From: Achatina immaculata | Lineage: Eukaryota > Mollusca > Gastropoda > Stylommatophora > Achatinidae | DNA: 64,000 bases | Reading direction: 5' to 3' | Assembly: GCA_009760885.1 (NCBI GenBank) | Contig: CM019719.1 | Location: forward strand, 24,202,084-24,266,083 | Shown: positions 1-12,900 of the stretch, in pieces | Layout: each line of letters opens with the position of its first letter | Position numbering within the stretch: the stretch's first letter is position 1 | Notes under the pieces: generated by a model | The model's database searches: none | What the model saw: only the letters and a program-made list of their open reading frames with translations | Told to the model about the DNA's origin: nothing | Translations under genes and position numbers: made by a program

Positions 1-429
1 AAAAAACAAACTAAAATAAATCTGTGCTCAGTTCCAAAAAAAGACAAGAAAATAATTTGCACATACACTGAGTTACTGCTGTAAAACTGTGGAATATGGT
101 TTGCAGGTACACATGGCAGGAACGAACTTTGTTTCTTAATAGTGCAAAAATACATCTCAGCAAAGAAGCCTTTATCAAACAAGGAAGGATGGACTGACGC
201 CACAAGTGAGGAAAGACAAATGAAAAAAAAATTTTTTTTAAATAACAGACTGTAATAACAGTCTAAACTAAATATTTCAGCGTTTTCTAATAAGCAAGGA
301 ACTTATCATGAGTAATGCCTGTGGTTAGTCAATGGCAGGATGTGCCAGATGGTATGCAATAACTACATCCTGCAGCTACCATCTGTCACATACCATCGTG
401 AACCATTTCATACACCATTATAAGAACAT

Positions 430-703
430 GTGTTTTTGTGAGTATATATGCCACTGTGTGTGTGCGCGCGCAGGCTATCTTGTTAGATTAATTACCTCTC
501 ATGTAGTTTATTCTCTTATATTTGTGAATGTAATAGTTTCATTTTGCACTCTTTTTTATATGTTTTTTATAGCTGTACTAAAATCGAGTGTGTGGGAAGA
601 ATGAAAGATGCAGTGATGACGAGCAGAATCTAAGACAAGCCTGCATGCTCAATTCTTCACCCCTTGAAAATAAATATCATTCATTAATTCATTCATTCAG
701 TCC
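430..703 (+). mobile_element. CR1/L2-like LINE 3' UTR fragment
   Basis: AT-rich segment ending in a (ATTC)n-type tail. It matches the 3' UTR of the LINE nested at 7647-8605: both share GTGTGTGGGAAGAATGAAAG and the tail. It is severely 5' truncated and carries no ORF. It lies 3' of exon 13 of TOP3A. Confidence 0.6.
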
Positions 704-844
704 TGAATTTGAATAGCATACTTTATAGCTACCAGAAGACGAGACATAATATTGATGATAAACAGCACCAAAAAAAAAAAAAAACCAGAAAAAAAAAAAA
801 AAAAGATAAACATTTCAGCCTGCACTTTAGCATCAACATTTCAC

Positions 845-955
845 CTTCTCCTCTGCAATATCAATTTCCACAATGGTTTCATGGCCTTGGGCATCCTGTG
901 ATACGCAGGCAAGAAAGTGACGTACAATGAACTCATAGATCTTTTTCTCATTACC
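845..955 (-). CDS. TOP3A: TOP3A coding exon 13 (last exon in window)
   Basis: 111 bp (37 codons), acceptor CTTGCAG, donor AAG|GTGAAA. It encodes [19 protein letters not shown], then [18 protein letters not shown]. The next family segment (FVA-GL-I---NYL) is not found in 1-844, so the following exon is outside the window. Confidence 0.95.
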
Positions 956-3900
956 CTGCAAGGATATATTCATTCTATATGAAGACAAAAATATTCAGAA
1001 CTTGAGAAAAATTAAATAAAACAACAATCGATAAAGTAACTCTAAATAATTTAATAAGATGCAAAGCAACTCTAAATCTAATAAGTTGCAAAGTCACAAT
1101 AAACAATTTAATATGTTGCAAATTCAATATAAACAATCTAATAAGTTAACAAATGGAAAACAAAACTTTCTTATAACTTTGCAAATAAAGAAGGCAGACA
1201 TATTAACTTAGTCTAGATACAAGACATGGAGAAAATGCTTTATCCAAATTGCATTAACCCTCAATAAACTCTCCTGATTAGATTATTATGCAAGGATAAT
1301 GTTTACAGATTAGAAGCTGACACGCTGCAAAGAAAATTTTGCAGTGGACCACTTTATAATGTCTGCCTTTAAATTTTGTGTTGGGACCTTCTCCCTTAGT
1401 TTCTAACCTGCCAACACCAGTCACTCAACACTAACACCCTATCTTATTAACTAAACAAGCGGGCACACTCAGAAAAATTTATGGAGATGCAGTTTCTACC
1501 AGTCTCTCTGTGGACATGGGACTGACTCCACAGCTGCATTCACCAGTCAATCCTGTTGTACAAATGGGCACCTGACACTATGTTGAGGATAAATTACTTC
1601 TAATGTCGAAAATATCTACCTACACCATCAGACACACACTGCATGCATAACTGTCAGCAGATGAAAGACAAATGTGTACAACTCAGCTCCATAAAACACA
1701 ATGCGAGTCTCAGTGGTTGATCGTGATTAAAAACCTAGACAAATCTGAAGAAACGGCTCAAAACTAAACACCGCCACAAAAATTATGGATTTCTATATTA
1801 CATTTTTTAAAAATTTGCTGCAGAACATAACAAGTAAACATAAAGATTAATTTATTAATTGCAGAACAAACAAGATGCTAACTATGCAAATAAACCAAGA
1901 CTGAAATACTTAACTAAAACAAAACATAAACACAACCGATAATGCAGCAAAATTCTTTAAGTTAACAACTGAAAACAGACCAAATAAAAAAGTAAACAAA
2001 ATTTTAAACTCTGAGACATGCATTTATGCACTGAATTTCTAGGGAAAAGTAATTATTTGTGAGGATGATTTTTACCTGGAGATTATCTGTGTATTTAAGT
2101 GGATGAATAGGAGGGTGAGCTTGATCAGTTTTTGAGCCATTCCTTGGCTTTGGTCCATTGTCCAACACTTGCTGAGCAAAAGCTTAAATACAGAATAAAC
2201 AGCAAATACTATACATACACTTCAGCACTCAGACAATGTTAATAATGACATGTTAACACTGAGAGATGTGTTAACACTGAGAGATGTTAACACTGTCTCT
2301 TGTTTCATTTTCTTGGAAATGTGAGCATGATGCTCTTAGCAGCACAGGTCATGAAGATGTTGGAACACAGACCCTGTGTCTGAATGGGAGTGGATTATGT
2401 TGACCTGCTTCTATATCCAGAATGGATTCATACAGCAAGATTCTTAAGAGATGCCACCATCATGGTCACCATGGTGAACATTATCCCATTAGCCAGGTTA
2501 TGCCTGTCATTAGCTGATGTTCTTCTTCTTCCGCACTCAGTTTCATATACTCCACAAATCCTGCTGTCAGCAGAAGGTCATCATAGGAACCCCAGAGTTT
2601 CTCCTGCATGCTTCTCTCTCGGGGCCATACCTGGGCTCTGAGGTATCTTTGTATGGTGCAGGTCTGTTGTATGTGTTTAGGAGTCTGAGGGATGTTTTGG
2701 CACATGTGCTGGACTGTTGGTGCAGCCTTTATCTTGTGCAGACTGTTAAGTCTGCAGTGTCTGGTTTGTAATCTGAAGACTGTGGTTTGCTCTTGTTTGT
2801 TCAGTCTTAATATGGGGTCTTGTGGGTATCTGCTGTTTTCCCTCTGCCTCCAGGTGCTCTGGTATTTCAACTTGTTTTCACACCCTTCTGTGATATTCTG
2901 TCTGAATTGTTCTTTCTTTGTGCCTTCCTTTACTAGTCTATCAGCTGTTTCATTTCCTGCAATGCCATGATGTGCAGGGATCCACTGTAGCACTATCTTG
3001 TTTGTCGTGGAGAGTTGATTTAGATTCTCCACTACATCGTTAGGTGGTCCTCTGCTTCATCTTGTATAGCCTTGAGGACTATCTGGCTGTCACATAAGAA
3101 GGCTATTTTTTGTGTCTTTTGGTCGCTGTTTCGATTAGCTGATCAAAAACAATGGACTGGATCCTGTCCAGCTATGATTTGCTGGCACTGATCCCATCAC
3201 TCTAACACAACCATAATTATTTTCAAAAGGCTGATATAGAGATACAACCATTCCTAGTACTTGCACCACATAAGTACCATCATATTCATCACTACTTTTT
3301 AAACATATTAAAAAAAACATTGTCCTATCACAGAGTTTTGATGTCTGTATTTTCCTTGAACTAATGGTGCACCAGAAGCTGATATAGTCAGCCTACACCT
3401 GCCCACCTTTTGTTTCCTTGCTTCAAAACAAGCCAGGTAATCATGTCTACAGCTGGATGACTGGGGCACCTCAGGCTGGACTTAACACTACTGCTTTCCA
3501 TGTGAGAGACATGCCCACTAACCCCCTATGTCACTCAGGTGCCCAAACATTCTCATTTAAATCCTTGAAAATGTTCACAGAATAAGCTGTTTATCATGAT
3601 AAGTGAAATAAACAAAATCTACCTCAGTAAAGCAAAAAAAAAAAAAAAGTTCTAATCAAATATAACTTTCCAAGATTATAAGTTGTCATGCTTAACCCTG
3701 AAATCTCAACCTCTGAACTCTTTACCTCCCCATTCAAGATCCCTTGTCTGTTCCTCTACAAGTGGTACTAAATCAAGATCTTTTGGGAACATATTGGTTT
3801 CTGTGCGAGGGTAACTAATAAGGCCTTGGGTGTACAACTTCTCTGCAATTTTCATGGTTTCTTTGGCACTAATCTTCAGGTTTCGTGATGAGAGCTTCTC

Positions 3901-6900
3901 AAGTTCCTGCAAACAAGCATAAATGGCAGCCAACCATATAAAGTTTATACAAAATGCATTTAGATAAACAAACATTACATAAACAGTTTCTTAAGAACTA
4001 GAAGTATATATAAGCATGTGGCAAATTCAGTACATAAAAACTTACTTTGGCTTACAAGTTTCTGACAGTTTTCTAAAGTCAAGATTAAATATAAATGCAT
4101 GTATTATTCACTTATTTTAAAACTATATTTATCTCCCACACTAAAAAAACCTCCACATTTACTTCTACAGATATGAAAATACTTATAAAACTTTCGTAAC
4201 ATGAGTTCTGAAATATTCCTCATCTTAAAAAAAAAAAATTAAATACATGCTGTTATAGCTACTTAATGAGCTCGCCCATTGCTTGCTGATTTCAGCAGTG
4301 AAGTTGGTAACTGCAATTATTTATTTTAGGTCACTCGTTCTGTTAAATGCAAGCATTACATTTATGTTTAAACAATTGATTTTTTAAAAACTCTTTTGCT
4401 GTTGTGCACATTTTATGATGTCTAATAAAGCTCTCTAATCTCAGCGCTATAATTAGGATCCTACATACTTTGTGACCATGCTGATACAAAACTGTTAAGA
4501 TGGTACTGTATTTTTATTAGTCTCTTTTGTACACTTGCACATTTGTTCCACTGGGAGTAATGTCACAGAGCTTTTTTTTTTAGTTTCCATGAAGTCATCA
4601 AGTGCAAGTTCGTAGCGGTACAAGGGTTAAAGTTCTACAATATAAGTACTCTATTTTTTGTTGTCGGGATTTATAGTCTCTCTAAATCTTTGTTCCAGTG
4701 CTTTCTGAGACTGCTGAAAGGAGTTTCTGGCATCAACATATTTTCAATGAATGCTCTCTGAACCTTAAGTGCCAAGGGCACATGGGGCTTCCGCAAGGGT
4801 TTTCCACAAATGCCTGTCCTTCGCCTTTTTTTCTGCTCTTGCCCAGGTGAGCCCTCTACTGCTCAACATCCTTTCTGTTGTTCTTCTCCATGTCTCTTTT
4901 GGTCTACCCTTACTTCTGTTCCCCTATGGTGTCCATCGTAGTGCTATGTTTGGTAGTGAGTTGTCAGTCATTCGGAGCACATGTCCCAACCATCGCCAAT
5001 GTCTTTCCTCAATAATTGTTGTCAGTAGCTTCATCTGCATTTCTGCCAATAAGATGTTATTTATTATGGTGTTTGGCCAAAATATTTTTCTAATTCTTCG
5101 TAAACATTTAGTCTGGAAAGAATTCAACTTGTTTTCTATGGTTTTGGTGATTTTCCAGCATTCACTTCCATAGAGTACTACACTTAGAACATTGCTCTTA
5201 AATATCTTGATTTTCGTATTTATGCTTAGTTTTTTTTATTTCCATATAGTCTGCAGCACTGCAAAAGCCTGGTTTGCTCTAGTAAGTCTGCTATTGATGT
5301 CCTCTATGCTGTCTCCGTTTTCTACTACTCTACTGCCACGGTATACAAATTCGTTGACCTCCTCCACTAACTTGCTATCTACTCTGAGTACATTTCTGTT
5401 GTTCACATTTTGCTTCATTAACTTTGTCTTTCCTATGTTGATCTTTAGTCCTATGTTGTTTGCATTTTGAGTTAGCTTGTTTATTTTATCTTGCATATCT
5501 TTGTGACTGCTTGATAACAGACAAATGTCGTCCGCAAAAGTCAAGGTCCTCCAGCACTGTGTCAAGGGTCCATTGTAATCCTCTGCGTTTGTCTGATGTT
5601 GCCTCCTTCATTAACCAGTCTACTGCCAAGATAAATAATGCTGGTGATAGTACACATCCCTGCTTCACTACTGTTTATACCCTAAAGCTGCTGGAGGTAT
5701 GTTCTCCACAGATAACTTTGCACTGAAAACCCTCATATAGGGTTTTGATTATATTCACTATCTTATGGGGGAGGCCATGCCATCTTAGGATTTTCCACAG
5801 TGCATCTCTGTTGACACTGTCAAAGGCTTTCTCAAAATCTATGAACAATGCATATGTTGTGCTATGCCACTCATTTGCCTGTTCTAATATTTGTCTAAGT
5901 ACAAATATGTGGTCCATGCATGATCTTCCTTTCCTAAATCCTGCCTGCTCTTTCCAAAGTTTTTCCTCAAGTGTTGGTACAATTCTGTTGATGATTATTC
6001 TGCAAAATACTTTACTGGTGAGTGGCAGTAGGGTAATGCCTCTCCAGTTCCCGCAATCTCTGAGGTCACCCTTCTTTGGTAGTTTTACTATAAGGCCAGT
6101 TTTCCACTCCTCTGGAGCTTTTTCTAGATCCTAAATTTGTTGTACAATCCAGCAAAGTTGTTTTGGTGTTTCTGTTTCTTCTGCTTTCAACATCTCAGCA
6201 GTCACTTCATCTTCACCTGGTGCCATGTCTGATTTTAGCTTCTTTATCGCCTCCTTTACTTCACTTATTGTTATTGGTCCTGTATTGATGTTTAGTTCCG
6301 TTTTTGCTTCAGGTATGTCTATTGTTTGTGCTGCTTGTGTTCTGTTTAGTAGGATGTTAAAGTGTTCCCTCCATCTTTCAATTTTTTCTTTCTCCACTGA
6401 CCAGTTGTCCATTTTGTGTCCTTACTGCACTTTCACATCTTGTGTTGAAGTTACCTGTCATCTGCTTTGTGATTTTATATATGGTTTTCATGTCATTTGT
6501 ATATGCTACTTTCTCTGCTGCTTCTGCTAAGTTGTCATAGTATTGACGTTTATCTTGACGGCATGATTCCTACACTTCTTTGTCTTTTTGTGCATAATTA
6601 CTTAAAACTTGTTCTTTAAGCTGTTGTGATTTGGTGTTCAGTAATTTTTTCTTGATTTCTTTTCTTTGCTCTATCTTTTCCCATGTGGTCTTGCTTATAC
6701 ATTCCTCTCTTCTCCGTTTCCGATATCCCAGCACCTCTTTTGCTGTTTCCTGTAGTGTTTTATTGAACTCTAGTATGGACATTTCTGCTTCATCTTGTAG
6801 TACACTGAAGCGGTTCTTAAGTACTATTGAGAATTCATTTCTTGTTTGGTGGTCTTTCAGTTTTCTTGTATCAAAACGTATCTTTCTTTGTTCTCCGATT

Positions 6901-9900
6901 TTGGCTCTCCTTAATTTTAGTTTTATTTTTGCTACCAGAAGGTTGTGATCACTTCCTACATCTGCTCCTTTCCTTGCTCGCACATCTTGTAGTGACTGTT
7001 TCCACTTGTTGTTTATTAATATGTGATCGATTTGGTTTTCTGTGGTTTTATCTGGTGACCTCCAAGTCACTTTATGGATGTTTTTATGTTGGAAAATTGT
7101 TCCTCCGATGGTCATCATGTTTTCTTCAAAGAAACTGCACAGTCTTTCTCCATTTTCATTTATTTCTCCGATTCCTTCTCTTCCCATGATTCTTCTTCTA
7201 TCTTCATTTCCTTCACCTACTTTTGCACTGAAGTCGCCCAAGACGAGTAGCATATCATGCTTGGGTATTGTTTCCACTGTGGCTTGGAGGCTATTGTAAA
7301 AATCTTCTTTTAATTCCTCTTCAGCTGCTTCTGTTGGTGCATAACAAACTATAACAGACAGCTTCGTGAATCTTGAGTTGAACCGTGCATATAATAATCT
7401 CTCATTTATAGGAGTCCATTTCAGCAATGCTCTTGATGCTTCTTTTGTTATAATCAATGCTACTCCTCCTTCATGAAGATCTTCTTTACCTGACCATATT
7501 ATTGTATCTTCTGTGTGCTGTGTTGTTAATTTCCTTCTGCCTTGTCTTGTCCATCTTGCTTCTTGTATTCCTAGTATGCCTAGTTTGTATCTGTGCATTT
7601 CCTTGATGGTTTGTGCTAGTTTTCCAGTCTGGTTAAGTGTTCTTACCAATTAAAGTTTACCAACAAATGTTTACCAATTAGCCAAAATTAAACAATTTAT
7701 CGACAAAGACACAAGAAAAATATACTACATATCACACATACAAACACACTTAGATTACTGTTCCACAATCTGGAATGGATGCTCAGTCTCAAACACAAAA
7801 AGGCTCCACTCACTTCACAAGCGAGCATTAAATCTTATTTGTGACAAACACCCAGTACAGACTGTTGATCAACACAAACAACTCAAAATTCTACCCCTCA
7901 AAAATAGAATCATTTTTAACAAAGTTAAGTTTGTTCACAGAATTCTGTCGCACAATGCTCCGCCTTACTTGTGGTCACTGTTTACGTATAACACTAAACA
8001 TAGCCAGCGTTTAAAAAACTGTCTTCTTCCTAAACCCAGGATTGATCTGTACAAGAAAAGCCTTGCATACTCTGCAGTACAGCTCTGGAACACCCTCCCC
8101 TACAATTTAAAATCCATTTGTAATACTTCATCCTTTAACTCAAACCTGTTTCATTATTTACTTGCTTGTAATTATATGCCTCCATAAAATAACCAGCACT
8201 CTCTCAACACATGGCTCGTAAACCATCAAGTACTTCAATGACATAGTTAGAAAAGCAACTTGTTAAATATTGCTATAAATTATTTTAATGTTTGTTAAAA
8301 AAAAAAAAAAAAAAAATATGTTAGAAGATGTGTATTTACAATGTATTTTTATTTATGTACATGTCTGCGTGTGTATGTGTGCGTGAGTGCTATTTTATTA
8401 GGTTAATTACTTCTTCTCTTTTACATTGAAGGTAGTAGTTAAATCTTACACTCTTTTGATATGTTTTTCCTAATTTAATTTGTATTTTTGTACCAAATCA
8501 AGTGTGTGGGAAGAATGAAAGATGGAAAGATGAAGGGCAGAATGTAAGACGAGCCTGCGTGCCCAATTCTTTACCCTTTAAAAATAAAGATTATTCATTC
8601 ATTCATTCTTACATTCCAGCTGCCTATTTGCATCTTGTGTTTAGGTTCCAGGAGGTCTGCAGTCGGGCTGGGGACTTCCAGTGGCTGGCTTTCATCCACA
8701 ACCCTCATGGACTCAGTTTCCTGATAAGCATTTCTCCTTCCACCTGCATTTTTTTTTTCCCTTGGTTCCGTTTCTGTAGCAGTCTGATAGTTTTTTTTAC
8801 CAGATAGGGTTGCTGGCCCTATGCCGAACCCTCCTTAGTTGCCTTTTACGATCATGTGTGGTAGGGTACAGTGGTCCTATTCTTTGCAGATCCCGGGTAC
8901 CACACAGTGAATGCTGCAGCCTTGTTAATACCACAGATCTATATTTGCCAGTCCATAATGATTAAAATGTTAAAGGATCATAACCATTGCACTCTCACAT
9001 GTCTTCTCATCTTCTGATCAGCATTTCAGCATGAAATTCACAGCACTGGTGAGAATCCTCTATCAACTGGTGGGTGACAGCACTGAGATTAGAACCAGCT
9101 GCTTTCAATCCAAGAAACCATGTTACTTGCTCTCCCTATCTTTCACTGCCTTAATCTACAAATAAAGTTTATTTGTTCAAACTCATGGTAAACACTACCA
9201 ACAAATAAACTTCTGGAAGATGAATCCGGGCATTAAAGAAAACATTCTTCAGAGCCAACCAGATCATAATGATCTGATGCATGATCTGGTCAGGTGGTAA
9301 GAGGCTGAAAGAAAAGTTATATGTACCTGGAGAATACTGTGGACTTATTGTCCACATGGCTGTATGCCTAACATGAACAAAAGCCAATAATGCCAAATAC
9401 TTGACTTTTCCTATCCCTGAGTTTATAAGTTTTCACTCTTTTCCTTGTGCAAGATAGTGGTAAAATGCACAATTCTTCATTAGTTTTATTATCTCTGTAT
9501 AGTTATTTCAGTTACAAATGGGGTTAACACCAAATAAAAGGTATATAACAGATACTGCATCGCAAGCAATGTAGAAAAAAATACTACACTCCACTTACCA
9601 CAGTATCTAGTGCTACTGGTCTCCATTTGTTTTTGCTTTTACTTTTAACTTCAGTCACTGTTGCATTGGGATTCTGAATGACAAAAAAAAAAATAAATTT
9701 TAAACATGGACACAGAACCACCAGTTTCAATGAAAATCTGCCTAGGAAAGACAATACGAAACAAAATCACATTAATGTTAAACCATTTACTTTACTTAAT
9801 TACAGTTTATTCCAGGCTTCCTAGATAAATCTGATGGCCAGCGTCACTAACCAAAGTAAAGGAACAAAGTACAAAATCACTTTTTAAAAATTGTATTCAT

Positions 9901-12900
9901 CCACTGTGGACTTCGGTTAAACACTTATTCCTCTGACTGAACTCATATGGCATAAGATTTTGTTCCCTTCATTTGCTAACATCTCTGAGTAAGTATGCTT
10001 CATTTTTGGTGACTGCTTTCCTTGGCACCTGCATACCACCCATCAGCAAGTGATGAGTAAAGAAATGAAAATCAGTCAGTCTGTCATTAGCATGTCCCTT
10101 GTGGAACTTTGCCTCCCTAACAGCTCTCCTGTAGGCCTCTCAGTTGTAAGCAAGATGCCCTGCTACTGATGCGTCCATTCACAGATCATCAACGATGTCT
10201 TGCAGTCATCTTTGCCTAGGTCCTCTCCTTCTTTTTCCCATTATGTACCATTCCAAGACTGTCTTCTTTAAATTATCATGACGTTTAATATGTCCAAAAT
10301 ATTTAAGTTTTCTCTGTTTAATCTTCCTTACTAGCCAACCTTCTTTAAGTTCTTGTAGTATGGATATATTTGTTCTTTTTTTGTCCACAATATTTGAAGA
10401 AATCTTCTGTAGCATTTTTACATTCAAAAGCATTTATGTGTTTCTCAGCTGTTTTGTTAAGTGTCCAGGTCTCACAGGCATATGTAGCGATAGGAAAGAT
10501 GCAGGCCCTTAAAAATTTTATTTTTGTATATCTGTCCATTCCTCTCCACAGCTTCTTTAGTTGTTTTATTTTTTGAAGAGCGATAGATGTCCTCTTTTTA
10601 TATCCCTCATATATATTTCAGCTGCCTTATTTGTTTTGTCAGTTGTCATCACTTTAGTTTTCTTAGAAATGAAAATATTACTAGTATTTTATTAACATAT
10701 AAAGTTATGATGAGGATGACATGTGACATAGCCCCACAGTTAATTAACTAAGACACTTACCTCAACACAATGGTCAAACAGAACTTGGCAAGCCAAATAG
10801 TTAAAAAGACGATTCCTGTGGATGAAACACTGAATTTAATGACAATATGAATCAAACAACATCTTCCTCACCCACACTTACAATCTCTCTTGCAGCAAAT
10901 ATTTTGACTTCCTTCCTTCTGTAAATACAATACTGGAAAATGATTTTTCCAAGCTTTAACTAAAAGTACTTCTGCATTCACCCTCGAAATGGCACTGGTT
11001 GCACTGTATCAGATTGCAACTAGGCTGTGATATTTGCATATTTTGGTCCAAAATATGCAATTTTAGTAGGGCTTATTTTTATAGTCATTCACCTTCCCAT
11101 ACGAATCCCTAACCACTTAGTCCGACTATAGTCAGCTACCAAGGGTCATACGAGAAGACAGAACATGGTCTTGATAGGCTATGGTTTGCCAGCCGTGATG
11201 TGAAGTGTCAGCTAAGAGTTGCTAACTGCATTCAGTAACACATTCAGCCTGCAAGCTTGAGGTGGAGTGCTTGAAATACATGACTGAGATGGACTGGAAG
11301 AGTGCCATGGAGGCTTTAACTCAGAAGCAGGCTTATAGGCAGTTTCTGTAACCATGGATAGCACATCAATCTCTATTCTTTTTTTTGCCAGACATGCTAT
11401 ATTGAACCTGTCTTGTTATATGGAAGTGAATCATGGACAATAGGCAGGTCTGCATAAAAATCATTGGAAGCAGCAGAAATGTGGTTTATTAGAAGAATGT
11501 TGCGAATCCCTTGGACAGCAAAAATAACTAATGAAGAATATATGAGAAGAGCTGGAGAGACAAAAAAAACCTTGTCAAAAAGATAAAAGAGAGACAATGT
11601 ACTTTCACAGGACATGCAATGAGAAGAGAGGGCATTGAAAATATTATAACAACAGGAAAAATAGAAGGAAGAAGATCAAGAGGAAGACCAATAGAAATGA
11701 TACTGGACAGTCTGACAGGATGGTGTGAGAGACGATCACCAACTGAGCTGATGGCCTGCATGAAGGATCATGTACTCTGGAGAAGCATAATAGCCAATTC
11801 CAGTCGGCACGGCACCTGATGATGATGCTATACTGATGTAGTAATCATTTATTTAAGCCTTACTCAGCTACACATATTTCAATTACCTCTTTCATCTTTA
11901 CTAATGCAATCTGTTTCAGGCATAACTTTCTTGTAGCGCCAAATGCACCAGTAATGTTAGCATGGCTGTAGTTAGATTCTTATATATCTTATATCCTTCC
12001 TGTGCCGTTAGACGTCACATAGGGATCGCAAAGTAGTTAGCCAATTTTTCCTGTCTTCAGCGAGTCTTTCAACCTCATCAAAGGATTTTATGCTTGTTAA
12101 TTTGGCCTCTCTTAACAATGTCCTCTTCAGAGTTTCACGCAGTCTGCCTCTTTTTCTTTGGCCTGTTGTGTTCACTTGATAGCTTGTTTTGGGATTCTCT
12201 GATCATTTCTTCTCATCAAGTGACCAACATATGTCCATCTCCTTTTCCTGATCACCCATGAGACTGGTTGTTGTTCAGTCATCTGTCTTATCTCTGCATT
12301 GTTCTTGAATTTATTCCACTTGATGCAGAGTATTTTCCTTATGCATTTTTTGTTTTCAAAAGAGTCTAATTTCTTTTCTATTTCTTTAGTTGTTTTCCAG
12401 CTTTCGCATGCATAAATGAGGGTGGATATTACATTTGAACTGAATATTCTTTACTTGCTTTTGTGCTTATAACTTTTGAATTCCATATGTTCTCAAGATT
12501 CTTGAAGATTGATGCTGCTTTTGCAATTCTGATCCTAACTTCCTTTCTAGTGTCACCATCCTGGTCTATGTAGCTGCCAAGGTATGCAAATTGATTGACT
12601 TCTTCAATATCTCTCCCTTCTATGTGTATTTTTCCATTTTGATTAAAGGGAAGTTTCATTATTTATGTTTTGTCCTTGTTAATTTCAAGTCCTATTTTGC
12701 TAGCCAGTGAAGACAGGCTATCTGTTTTTTCTTGCATGGAATTCACATTATTACTGATAAGAGTTATGTCATCAGCAAAATCAAGATCTTCTAGTTGAGT
12801 CCCATGTACCCAGTTGATACCTGTGTTACCTGTGCAGCATTTTTTCATTATGAAGTCTACTGTAATCCCAAAAAGTAAAGGAGACAGTATACATCCTTGT

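Noticed and set aside
1..844. Further TOP3A exon at the left edge
   Set aside because: No stretch resembles the expected next part of the protein on the minus strand; it must lie outside the window.
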